Source: Streptomyces sp. 378 (GTDB lineage Bacteria > Actinomycetota > Actinomycetes > Streptomycetales > Streptomycetaceae). Taken from it: a stretch of DNA of 64,000 nt. The notes beneath the pieces were generated by a model, which was not told where the DNA came from, did no database searches, and saw nothing but the letters and a program-made list of their open reading frames with translations. Made by a program: the position numbers and the translations under genes. Of the stretch, positions 52,539 to 62,339 are shown in pieces (positions within the stretch are counted from its first letter, which is position 1; each line of letters begins with the position of its first letter). The DNA is taken from NCBI RefSeq assembly GCF_030124145.1, contig NZ_JASKMS010000032.1, forward strand, positions 38,327-102,326. Direction: 5' to 3'.

Positions 52539-53552
52539 GTGAGGGCCCGCCGGTTCGTCGACACCTCACCCGTGGACCTGCCGCTGATCCCGCCCATGCT
52601 CGCCACGTCCGGCACCCTGCCGCCCGCCGCGCAGGACACGCGCTGGGCCTACGAGACCAAACAGGACGGCCAGCGCGTGGTGGTCTATCTGCCCGGGGAC
52701 GGCAGCGTGCTGCTGCGCGCCCGCTCCGGGGACGACATCACGGCCGCCTACCCCGAACTGCGGCCACTGGGCACCGCCCTCGGCGCCACACCAGCCGTAC
52801 TGGACGGCGAGATCATGGCCCTGGACGAACAGGGCCGCGCCAGCTTCCAGTTGCTGCAGTCCCGCATGGGTCTGGCGCACGCGCCCGCCAGGGCCGCGCG
52901 ACGGGCGGCGGAGGTCCCGGTCCATCTCGTGCTGTTCGACCTGATGCACCTGGCGGACCGCTCCCTCCTCCGGCTCCCCTACACGCGACGCCGCGCGACG
53001 CTGGAGGACCTCGGCCTGGCCGGACCCTCGTGGTCGACGCCCCGCGCACTCGTGGGCCACGGCGCCGAGGCCCTGCGCGCCACCCAGGAGCACGGCCTGG
53101 AGGGACTGGTCTGCAAGCGGCTGGACTCGCCGTACGAACCGGGGGTGCGCTCGCGGGCCTGGATCAAGATCCGCAACATGCGCACCGAGGACGTCCTGGT
53201 CGGCGGCTGGCAGCCCGGCAAGGGACGGCTCACCGGCCTGCCCGGCGCGGTGCTGGTCGGGCAACGTGCCACCGGGCGGCTGCGCTACGTCGGGAGCGTG
53301 GGCACCGGCTGGAGCGAGGCCGAACGCACGGAACTGGCCGGGCTGTTGCGGGCCGCCGCGACCGGCGTCTGCCCCTTCGACCCCGCCCCGCGCGCTCCGG
53401 GCGCGCACTGGGTCGTGCCCCGCCTGGTCGGCGAGGTGCGCTACAGCACCCGCACTCGGGAGGGGATGCTGCGCCAGCCGTCCTGGCTGCGGCTGCGGCC
53501 GGATCTCGCGCCGGAGGAGGCGGCGGCCGACATCCCGGACGACCTGGTCTGA
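52539..53552 (+). CDS. ATP-dependent DNA ligase (LigC-like)
   Basis: A 337-residue ligase. Motif I is YETKQDGQR, where Lys is adenylated, followed by EIMALD, DLMHL, EGLVCKRL and WIKIRN, then an OB-fold (VGGWQPGKGRLTGLPGAVLVG). It seals nicks in DNA using ATP, and in actinobacteria such short ligases take part in repair. The GTG at 52539 has no strong ribosome site. It lacks the polymerase and phosphoesterase domains of LigD. Confidence 0.9.
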   Translation: MRARRFVDTSPVDLPLIPPMLATSGTLPPAAQDTRWAYETKQDGQRVVVYLPGDGSVLLRARSGDDITAAYPELRPLGTALGATPAVLDGEIMALDEQGRASFQLLQSRMGLAHAPARAARRAAEVPVHLVLFDLMHLADRSLLRLPYTRRRATLEDLGLAGPSWSTPRALVGHGAEALRATQEHGLEGLVCKRLDSPYEPGVRSRAWIKIRNMRTEDVLVGGWQPGKGRLTGLPGAVLVGQRATGRLRYVGSVGTGWSEAERTELAGLLRAAATGVCPFDPAPRAPGAHWVVPRLVGEVRYSTRTREGMLRQPSWLRLRPDLAPEEAAADIPDDLV

Positions 53553-53692
53553 AACGACGCCTGCCCCCGACTGTTGGGCTGTGATTCACCCCTGGGCCCT
53601 TCCCCCCTCTTGGCATGGACGCGCTCAACCTGGAAGCTGAACCTCCCTTTTCCCCACAGCCGTTGGGCTGCGCCCGGACCAAGGAGGACGCA

Positions 53693-54466
53693 GTGTCGTC
53701 ACGCCCGTTCACCCACCGCAGGAGATGGCTCACCGGAGCGGCCGGTGCCGCCGCTCTCGTCCTGGCGTTCCCCGCCACGGCCTTCGCGGCACCGCCGTCG
53801 GCGCTGCCCGCCAACGCGGACGCACTGGAGCAGACGTACCAGCCCGCCTATGACTACGACACCGACGGGTGCTACTCCTCACCCGCGATCGGCCCCGACG
53901 GCACCGTGAACGGCGGGCTGAAACCGACCGGCGCACTGAACGGCAACTGCCGGGACGCCCCGGACCTCGACAACACCAACGGCTACGCGCGCTCCAAGTG
54001 CAACAACGGCTGGTGCGCGATCCTCTACGCCCTCTACTTCGAGAAGGACCAGGCCGTGGCCGGCAGCGGCATCGGCGGCCACCGGCACGACTTCGAGCAC
54101 GTCGCGGTGTTCGTGCAGGACGACCAGGTCAAGTACGTCTCGACGTCCAACCACGGCTCGTTCACCGTGCACGCGGCCTCCGCCATCCGCTTCGACGGCA
54201 CCCACGCGAAGATCGTCTACCACAAGGACGGCATCGGCACCCACTGCTTCCGCGCCGCGAACGCGAACGACGAGCCGCCGGAGAACCACGAGCGCACCTG
54301 GCAGTACCCGGCGCTGGTCGGCTGGAACGGCTACCCCGCCGGGGTGCGCGACAAGCTCACCTCCTACGACTTCGGCAGCGCCAACTTCGGCCTGAAGGAC
54401 GCCGGCTTCGCCAACCACCTGGCATCGGCCAAGCCCTCCGGCATCGCCTTCGACCCGTACGCCTGA
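53693..54466 (+). CDS. Secreted NPP1/NLP-family protein
   Basis: A 257-residue necrosis- and ethylene-inducing-like protein. The N-terminus HRRRWLTGAAGAAALVLAF followed by TAFAAPP is a signal peptide, possibly Tat. The NLP heptapeptide is GHRHDFE in place of GHRHDWE, with the metal-binding residues retained. Cys at CYSS, NCRD, KCNNGWC and HCF suggest disulfides as in type 2 NLPs. In plant pathogens these lyse eudicot membranes by binding sphingolipids; the role in this organism is unknown. AAGGAGG five bases before the GTG sets the start. Confidence 0.88.
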   Translation: MSSRPFTHRRRWLTGAAGAAALVLAFPATAFAAPPSALPANADALEQTYQPAYDYDTDGCYSSPAIGPDGTVNGGLKPTGALNGNCRDAPDLDNTNGYARSKCNNGWCAILYALYFEKDQAVAGSGIGGHRHDFEHVAVFVQDDQVKYVSTSNHGSFTVHAASAIRFDGTHAKIVYHKDGIGTHCFRAANANDEPPENHERTWQYPALVGWNGYPAGVRDKLTSYDFGSANFGLKDAGFANHLASAKPSGIAFDPYA

Positions 54467-54615
54467 CGGCACCGGCCCCCGGCTCGGCCCGGACCCTCGT
54501 ACCACCGAAGCGGTCCGGGCCGTACCGGGGAGCCCGTCCCGAACTGGCGCCCGAAGCAGGGCCGTCGGTGGAGGTTCGGCACGAACGCTCCCTCGGGAGG
54601 GTCTATCGTGTCCGC

Positions 54616-55551
54616 ATGTCCGTCCCCGAACTGATCCGCATCGTCTCCCGCGACTCCCCCATGGCCCTGGCCCAGGTGGAGCGCGTCCGGGCCGAGTTGG
54701 CCGCCGCCCACCCCGGAGTGCGCACCGAGGTCGTGCCGGTGAAGACCACCGGCGACAAGTGGATGGGCGATCTGTCCAAGGTCGAGGGCAAGGGCGCGTT
54801 CACCAAGGAGGTCGACGCGGCGCTGCTGGCCGGCGAGGCCGACCTCGCCGTGCACTGTGTGAAGGACGTGCCCGCCGACCGGCCGCTCCCCGCGGGCACG
54901 GTGTTCGCCGCGTTCCTCAAGCGGGACGACATCCGCGACGCCCTGATCCACCCGGGCGGACTCACCCTGGACGAGCTGCCGGCCGGCACGCGGATCGGCA
55001 CCTCCTCGGTGCGCCGCGTCGCCCAACTGGCCGCCACGCATCCCCACCTGGAGTGTGTGCCGTTCCGCGGCAACGCCAACCGGCGTCTGGCGAAGCTGGC
55101 CGCCGGGGAGGCGGACGCCCTGCTGCTCGCGGTCTCCGGCCTGGAGCGCATCGGCCGCGAGGACGTGATCAGCGAGATCCTCTCGACCGAGACGATGATG
55201 CCGCCCATCGGCGCGGGCGTACTGGCCCTCCAGTGCCGCGAGGACGATGCCGCGCTGATCGACGCGGTGAGCGGTCTCGGCGACCCGGACACCCATCGGG
55301 AGACCACCGCCGAACGCATGTTCCTGCATGTGCTGCAGGGGCACTGCAACAGTCCCATCGCCGGGTTCGCGCGGGTGGACCGCAGTGGTGAACTGTCCCT
55401 GCGGGCTTGCGTGTTCACCCCGGACGGCAAGACCCGGCTCAATGCCCACGAGTGGGCGGGCAGGCTCGACCCGGCGACGCTCGGCACCTCGGTCGCCGTG
55501 GCCCTGCTCCGTCAGGGCGCCCGCGAGATCATCGACGGCATCCCGCACTGA
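54616..55551 (+). CDS. hemC: Hydroxymethylbilane synthase (porphobilinogen deaminase)
   Basis: A 311-residue protein that joins four porphobilinogens into hydroxymethylbilane on the way to haem and siroheme. It starts IRIVSRDSPMALAQVE, has the DVPADRPLP loop and GTSSVRRVAQL, and the dipyrromethane-bearing Cys is C244 in LQGHCNSPIAGFA, a variant of the usual G-G-C. It stands alone, away from other hem genes, so it may be a paralog of the main copy. The ATG at 54616 fits the family N-terminus. Confidence 0.93.
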   Translation: MSVPELIRIVSRDSPMALAQVERVRAELAAAHPGVRTEVVPVKTTGDKWMGDLSKVEGKGAFTKEVDAALLAGEADLAVHCVKDVPADRPLPAGTVFAAFLKRDDIRDALIHPGGLTLDELPAGTRIGTSSVRRVAQLAATHPHLECVPFRGNANRRLAKLAAGEADALLLAVSGLERIGREDVISEILSTETMMPPIGAGVLALQCREDDAALIDAVSGLGDPDTHRETTAERMFLHVLQGHCNSPIAGFARVDRSGELSLRACVFTPDGKTRLNAHEWAGRLDPATLGTSVAVALLRQGAREIIDGIPH

Positions 55552-55571
55552 CTCCCGCCACACCCCTGACA

Positions 55572-55606
55572 CGGGATCAGGCGGTGCCTTCCTCCGCCTG
55601 ATCCCG
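55572..55606. terminator. Hairpin overlapping the end of the convergent gene
   Basis: A perfect 13-bp stem (55572-55584 with 55594-55606) and 9-base loop lies after hemC and covers the last codons of the leftward gene at 55577. It probably ends both transcripts. Confidence 0.75.
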
Positions 55607-56098
55607 CAGGAAGACGCTCACCTGGTGCGCGAGGCTGTCCCGCACCGCACCCTGCGGAGCCCCGGCAGGGCCCTCGTGCGCCCCGATGCCGCCCGCCCAC
55701 AGCCGGCGGTCGGTCCACTCCTCCTCGACGCGCAACTGCACCTGGACGTCCACGAGGCCCAGGGACGCCTCGGCCCCGGCCGCGTACAGCACGGCGGTGG
55801 CCCGGCGCAGCGGGTAGACGTCGAAGCCCTCGATGAACTGCGAGTTGCGCCAGTCGATGAAGGCGCTCTCCCCGTCCGGGCCGAGCCGGACATCGATCTG
55901 GCCGTCCTCGAGGTGGACGCCGAGATGGCGGCTGCCGCGGTTCTCGACCGTCACGCGGAGACAGAAGTAGGTCAGCCCCTCGGCGGCGTCGTCCCGGCCA
56001 CGGGGCGGCTCGGCCAGTTCCAGACGGTGGACGCGGACGCGCAGACCGGCATGCTCGTCGTACTCCTGCCAGTCCCCGACCACGTTCGGCTCGTACAC
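55577..56098 (-). CDS. Unknown 173-residue protein, possible DUF4352-like beta fold
   Basis: A cytoplasmic beta-rich protein: LRVRVHRLELAEPP, then YFCLRVTVENRGSRHLGVHLEDGQIDVRL, then FIDWRNSQFIEGFDVYPLRR. The V-T-V-E-N-R-G pattern resembles the immunoglobulin-like DUF4352 fold, but it lacks the usual lipoprotein signal. Function unknown. The start is GTG at 56098 after GAGAGGT. Confidence 0.75.
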   Translation of the reverse strand: MYEPNVVGDWQEYDEHAGLRVRVHRLELAEPPRGRDDAAEGLTYFCLRVTVENRGSRHLGVHLEDGQIDVRLGPDGESAFIDWRNSQFIEGFDVYPLRRATAVLYAAGAEASLGLVDVQVQLRVEEEWTDRRLWAGGIGAHEGPAGAPQGAVRDSLAHQVSVFLRDQAEEGTA

Positions 56099-56653
56099 GC
56101 TGCACCTCTCGACCTCTGGAAGCTGCTTCCTATCTGTGCTCTGAGCGCACTGTCAAATGAGCAGAATGCGCTGTGGCCAGGCAGTTCATCCGTTTTGATC
56201 GGTGATCAAGCCGTGCCCAGCGGTTATCCGGAAACAGTCGGAGAAAGCGCTTGCCCCGGCGTGCCGCACATCACTTCCACGAGTGAAGATCATCGGCCCG
56301 ACCGGCCAGCGGGGCCGAGGCCGCGGTGCTGCCGAGCGCGGCGGCGAGGAACAGCACCCCGAGGTCGGACGCCGGACGGTGGGTCCGTTCCGAGGAGGCG
56401 GCATGGTGATCGCCCGCCGACGACCGGAGGCGACACCCGCGGACAGGCGGATCCGAGGGCGCCCGGGGACCTCGATTGCCGTATTGTCTTAATTGTTTCG
56501 CTATGCCCCTGTCCGGGAAGGGGCAGGGAAGTGCTTCGGACAGGAGGCACGCGCGTGGGAGCCGGCAGGCCGGGCCCCAGTGTCGTTCCGAGGCCCGAGT
56601 CCGCACTCCCACGGTGTCTGTCCCTTCAGCACCTGCTCAGGGAGGTGCGCACC
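56099..56653. other. 555-base gap before the sigma factor gene
   Basis: No gene I can support. The last 200 bases carry the sigma gene's promoter region, including GTTT (56495-56498), 16 bases, then GGGAAG (56515-56520), which loosely fits a SigB-like promoter and could mean self-control. A leftward frame near 56280-56380 reads hydrophobic (GVLFLAAALGSTAASAPLA) but has no start or ribosome site. Confidence 0.45.
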
Positions 56654-57445
56654 ATGCGTATCGCCGGAAGCACCCGAACGCACCCCCACGACGACGCCCC
56701 CGACACCGCGGAGGCGTTCGCGCGACTCGTGCGGCTGCCAGAGGGGCCCGAGCGCAAAGCCCTGCGGGACGAACTGGTCGAGGCCTGGCTCCCCATGGCG
56801 GAGCGGATCGCCGTCCGCTTCCGGGGCCGTGGCGAGGCCCTGGAGGACCTGTACCAGGTGGCGGCTCTCGGCCTCGTGAAGGCCGTCGACCACTACGATC
56901 CGGCCCGCGGCAACGCCTTCGAGGCGTACGCGGTGCCGACGATCACCGGCGAGATCAAGCGCCACTTCCGCGACCACATGTGGACGCTGCACGTGCCCCG
57001 CCGGGTACAGGATCTGCGCAACCGCGTGCGGCACGCCGCCAAGGAGCTGTCGCAGACCACCCCCGGCCGCTCCCCCACGGTCGCCGAGATCGCGGAGTAC
57101 TCCCAGCTCACCGAGGGGGAGGTCCGCACCGGCATGGAGGCCCTGGACTGCTTCTCCGCGCTCTCGCTGGAGGCGGAGATGCCCGGGACCGACGGCTACG
57201 CCCTCGGGGACGCGATCGGCGGGCCCGACCCGGCCTTCGACATCGTCGTCAACCGCGTGGCCGTCAGGCCCTGCCTGGAGGCGCTGCCGGAGCGCGAGCG
57301 GATCATTCTCTACCTGCGGTTCTTCAAGGGCATGACCCAGAGCCGCATCGCGGAGCAGCTCGGCATCTCACAGATGCACGTCTCCCGGTTGCTCAGCAGC
57401 TGCTTCGCCCATCTGCGTGAGGAGCTGCTGACCGAGACCCCGTGA
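56654..57445 (+). CDS. SigB/SigF-group RNA polymerase sigma factor
   Basis: A 263-residue sigma factor without region 1.1. Region 2 has EDLYQVAALGLVKAVDHYD and FEAYAVPTITGEIKRHFRD, the signature of the Bacillus SigB/SigF group; region 3 has RNRVRHAAKELSQ; region 4 has GMTQSRIAEQLGISQMHVSRLL. It directs polymerase to GGGTAY-type promoters under osmotic or oxidative stress. GGAGGTG seven bases before the ATG at 56654 sets the start. Streptomyces carry several such paralogs, each controlled by anti-sigma and PP2C proteins; none is adjacent here. Confidence 0.93.
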   Translation: MRIAGSTRTHPHDDAPDTAEAFARLVRLPEGPERKALRDELVEAWLPMAERIAVRFRGRGEALEDLYQVAALGLVKAVDHYDPARGNAFEAYAVPTITGEIKRHFRDHMWTLHVPRRVQDLRNRVRHAAKELSQTTPGRSPTVAEIAEYSQLTEGEVRTGMEALDCFSALSLEAEMPGTDGYALGDAIGGPDPAFDIVVNRVAVRPCLEALPERERIILYLRFFKGMTQSRIAEQLGISQMHVSRLLSSCFAHLREELLTETP

Positions 57446-57473
57446 AACGAGGGCCTCTCCGGGCCGCCGGGGG

Positions 57474-57794
57474 TCACGCCTCCGGCGGCGAGCCGGGGAT
57501 CTGCGTCGGTCCGGCGCGGTCGAGGGCGTCCTCCAGGGCGGCCCGGATCTCCTCGGGTATCACGCCGGTGCGCCCCCAGACGAGGATCAGTTCGGCGACG
57601 TTGCGCAGCTTGATGTTGGTGTGCTGGGACACCTCCTTCAGCACGGCCCACCCCTGGTCGGGGGAGATCCGGCCGAGCACGACGACCATCCCGATCGCCT
57701 GGTCCACGACAGCGTGGGAGACGACGGCCTCCTTCAGCTGCTGGACCTCTTCCTGCAACTCGAAGATCCGATCCGAGCCCCCGTCCGTGGGCAT
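57474..57794 (-). CDS. ANTAR-domain RNA-binding protein
   Basis: A 106-residue protein that is almost only an ANTAR domain: a coiled-coil start (RIFELQEEVQQLKEAV), then VVDQAIGMVVVLGRISPDQGWAVLKEVSQHTNIK and LRNVAELIL. ANTAR proteins bind paired hairpins in mRNA and prevent termination. There is no attached GAF domain, so its signal input must come from a partner or from oligomer state. GGAGGTGACC precedes the ATG at 57794. Confidence 0.9.
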   Translation of the reverse strand: MPTDGGSDRIFELQEEVQQLKEAVVSHAVVDQAIGMVVVLGRISPDQGWAVLKEVSQHTNIKLRNVAELILVWGRTGVIPEEIRAALEDALDRAGPTQIPGSPPEA

Positions 57795-58041
57795 GGTCAC
57801 CTCCGGGTCCGGTGTGCCGCTGCCCCCGAGGTCCCCTCGGGTGCTTGAGTACCTTGACGCAGTGTCCGACCCCTCCATCGTCGTCACTCGGACCGCCCGG
57901 TGCCACCGGGGCGGACCAGGCCGGATGCCGTTTCGGTGCCGCCGCCGGGGTACTCGGCAGGCGCCCACACCGGTTCCGGTTGGACACTGGTGTCACATCC
58001 TCCGGTGGCTGCCAGGCCGACGAGATCAGGACGCGACTGCC

Positions 58042-58845
58042 ATGAACCACAACACGCCCACCCCCTCCGGAACCACGGACGTCGTCTCATCACACTCCGT
58101 GTTCGGCGCTCCCTGTTGGGTGAGCCTGACGAGCCGGGACGTCAAGGCGACCGAGGAGTTCTACGGTGCCGTGCTGGGCTGGCAGTGGCGGCCGGCCAAG
58201 CTCGGCGACCGGTTCCGGATCGCGCTGGTGGACGGTTCGCCCGTGGCCGGGATCGCGGGAGTGGCGAGCATGTGGCAGATGGCCGTGGCGTGGACGCCGT
58301 ACTTCGCGGTGCGCAGCGCGGACGACGCGGTGGCGCGGGTGCAGGAACGTATGGGCACCGTCGCCGTCGGGCCGATCTCACTGCCCCCGGGCCGGGCGGC
58401 GCTGCTGGCCGACCGGGACGGAGCGACCTTCGGAATCTGGGAGGGCGACCTCTTCACCGACTGGGAGACCTGGCGCAACGCACAGCCGGCCTTCATCACG
58501 CTCCACACCCGTGACGCCTTCGACGCGGCGATCTTCTACGGCGAGGTCCTCGACTGGGCGTCCCCGCACCCGGGCTGCTGCGAGGTCCACTACGAGGGCG
58601 GCGAGGTCGTGCTGCGCAGCCGTGGGGACGTGGTGGCCCGGATCGAGTCGGGCGCCCTGGAGGCGGCCCCCGATCCCACGATCCGGCCGCACTGGCAGAT
58701 CCACTTCTTCGTCGACGACGTCGAGGCCTGCGCCCGGGCGGCCGAACTGCACGGCGGCAGCGTCCTGTCCAAGGGCGGCAACGAGGCGGTGCTGCGGGAC
58801 CACGACGGCGCGCAGTTCACGGTGACCGCGCGCCGCGACCGCTGA
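58042..58845 (+). CDS. VOC family protein with two glyoxalase-type domains
   Basis: A 267-residue protein with two vicinal-oxygen-chelate domains. The first starts GAPCWVSLTSRDVKATEEFYGAVLGW and ends SLPPGRAALLADRDGATFGIWE; the second starts AFITLHTRDAFDAAIFYGEVLDW and ends AVLRDHDGAQFTVTA. The metal-ligand positions are not all conserved. Such proteins can be lyases, dioxygenases or drug-binding proteins. It is alone. Confidence 0.88.
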   Translation: MNHNTPTPSGTTDVVSSHSVFGAPCWVSLTSRDVKATEEFYGAVLGWQWRPAKLGDRFRIALVDGSPVAGIAGVASMWQMAVAWTPYFAVRSADDAVARVQERMGTVAVGPISLPPGRAALLADRDGATFGIWEGDLFTDWETWRNAQPAFITLHTRDAFDAAIFYGEVLDWASPHPGCCEVHYEGGEVVLRSRGDVVARIESGALEAAPDPTIRPHWQIHFFVDDVEACARAAELHGGSVLSKGGNEAVLRDHDGAQFTVTARRDR

Positions 58846-58848
58846 CCC

Positions 58849-58873
58849 GGCTCATTCCTTCTCGCGCGACGGC

Positions 58874-58892
<19 letters not shown>
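58849..58892. repeat. Exact 22-bp tandem duplication at the glgX end
   Basis: Bases 58849-58870 and 58871-58892 are identical. The second copy encodes the final residues SREKE and the stop of glgX, and the first repeats that sequence just after the stop. As 22 is not a multiple of three, the duplication places the old stop in another frame. Replication slippage is the simplest cause. Confidence 0.9.
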
Positions 58893-61023
<2,131 letters not shown>

Positions 61024-61027
<4 letters not shown>

Positions 61028-61536
61028 CGGGCCTCCTCCAGGAGGTCGCCCGGGGTGCTGGCCGGTCCGGCCAGCCGCGCGACCCGCTCCTCGCGGGGCA
61101 CATCGAGGCCCTCGCTCTCCCGCGGGGCGGGAGCGGTCGGCACCAGCGGGACGCGTTCCCCGGCGCGGGCGCGCTGCGAGAACCAGATGACCTTGCTGCC
61201 GGTCTCGGTGGCGCAGCATCCCCAGCCGTCGCTCATCGCGGCGAGGTGCTCCAGGCAGCCTCGCAGTTCCTGGTCCGGGCGCAGGGCGCGGTCGTTGTCC
61301 CCGATGGCGGTGATCAGGTGCTGCCCGTTCCACCACATCTCGATCGACGTGTTCTTGTCCGTGGCGTGTTCGTCGATGGCCTTGAGCAGCATCTCGGCAC
61401 CGCCGCAGACGGGCTGGACCAGGTTGTCCAGGTCCCAGAACTTCAGGTGAGCGGCCAGAATGCGGCTGACCTGTCCCACCCGGTCCGGGCTGACTTCCAC
61501 ATCGAGGTGGTAGTAGCAGGGCACTGCGGTCTTCAT
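61024..61536 (-). CDS. Small HATPase-like protein paired with glgX
   Basis: A 170-residue protein with a GHKL-type ATP-binding look: CYYHLDVEVSPDRVGQVSRILAAHLKFW at the start, then GGAEMLLKAIDEHATDKN (an N-box-like helix) and DNDRALRPDQE. It resembles RsbW-type anti-sigma kinases but lacks a standard G box. It may regulate the alpha-glucan genes or a sigma factor. The ATG at 61536 follows GAGGAG. Divergent from the DUF5133/glgE pair, and coupled to glgX. Confidence 0.8.
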
Positions 61537-61898
61537 CGGTCGGCTCCTCACCGCGAAGCTCAGCTCCTTCTCGCTCCCGCGGTCCTGCGGGACGAGCCCC
61601 GAACACGGAACGTGAGCGCCTATCGCTTCTGAGTCACCCTCAGCCTGAGGGTGCTAGCCCGTTCGTGCAACACGAGCGCACGCCTGAGGCGGTGGCGGAC
61701 ACAAGTGAGCGGGCCGCGGCGGCCCGAACAGCCCGAGCGAGCCGCCGTTGATTGAAGATCCAACAAGACGCTGCGTCGTCACACGTGCACCATGTGTGAA
61801 GAACTCGATCGCCGTTACGGGTCCGTGCCGCTGTGCGTACGGCCGCCGTCCGACCGTCGGGAGACCGTGTCCCTCGAGCCCGAAAGGTGATCGGTGCC
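61537..61898. other. 362-base divergent region with two palindromes
   Basis: Between the leftward ATPase-glgX genes and the rightward DUF5133-glgE genes. It carries a perfect 9-1-9 palindrome at 61635-61653 (CACCCTCAG and its complement) and, ten bases on, TCGTG-CAA-CACGA at 61663-61675. Their place suggests operators shared by both transcripts. No gene is seen. Confidence 0.55.
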
Positions 61899-62267
61899 AT
61901 GCTGCTACCCGCCAAAGCCGAAGTCGCCCGGCAGTTGCGGCGTTACCGGGCCTGGGAACGCGTGATGCTCGCGGCACCGAACGACCGCACGGTGCGGACC
62001 ACGTTCGAGGACTCCGGCTACACCCTCTGCGTGCTGATGGGCAAACGCTGCGCGCGGGAGGCGGCGGACGCGGCCGAGCGGTACCTGCGCACCAACCAGG
62101 TCGCCTACCTGGAGGAACAGCAGATCACGTGCCTGCAGGAGCAGCACGTCACCTGTCTGCAGGAACCGAACGAACGGCCCCGTCCGGCCACGTCGGTCAG
62201 ACGAAGAACACCGGCGGCGGAGCGGAGAACCCCGGTCGCCGAGCGGAGATCCCCGGCGGGAAGGTAG
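61899..62267 (+). CDS. DUF5133 family protein
   Basis: A 122-residue protein. Residues 1-75 match DUF5133 (MLLPAKAEVARQLRRYRAWE, then ERYLRTNQVAYL), a helical Streptomyces family. The rest is made of short degenerate repeats: ITCLQEQ and VTCLQEP, then RRTPAAE, RRTPVAE and RRSPAGR, suggesting expansion by slippage. It stands just before glgE with 72 bases between. Function unknown, perhaps a regulator or partner of alpha-glucan enzymes. Confidence 0.8.
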   Translation: MLLPAKAEVARQLRRYRAWERVMLAAPNDRTVRTTFEDSGYTLCVLMGKRCAREAADAAERYLRTNQVAYLEEQQITCLQEQHVTCLQEPNERPRPATSVRRRTPAAERRTPVAERRSPAGR

Positions 62268-62339
62268 CTGCCTTCCCGCGCATCTGTCCCTGAACCGGGC
62301 CCGGCGGCCCGGCTTCCGAGCACGGTGGAGGTGAGGACC

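Noticed and set aside
56271..56404. Hydrophobic leftward frame in the gap before the sigma gene
   Set aside because: No start codon with ribosome site and no similarity recognised; probably chance in GC-rich sequence.
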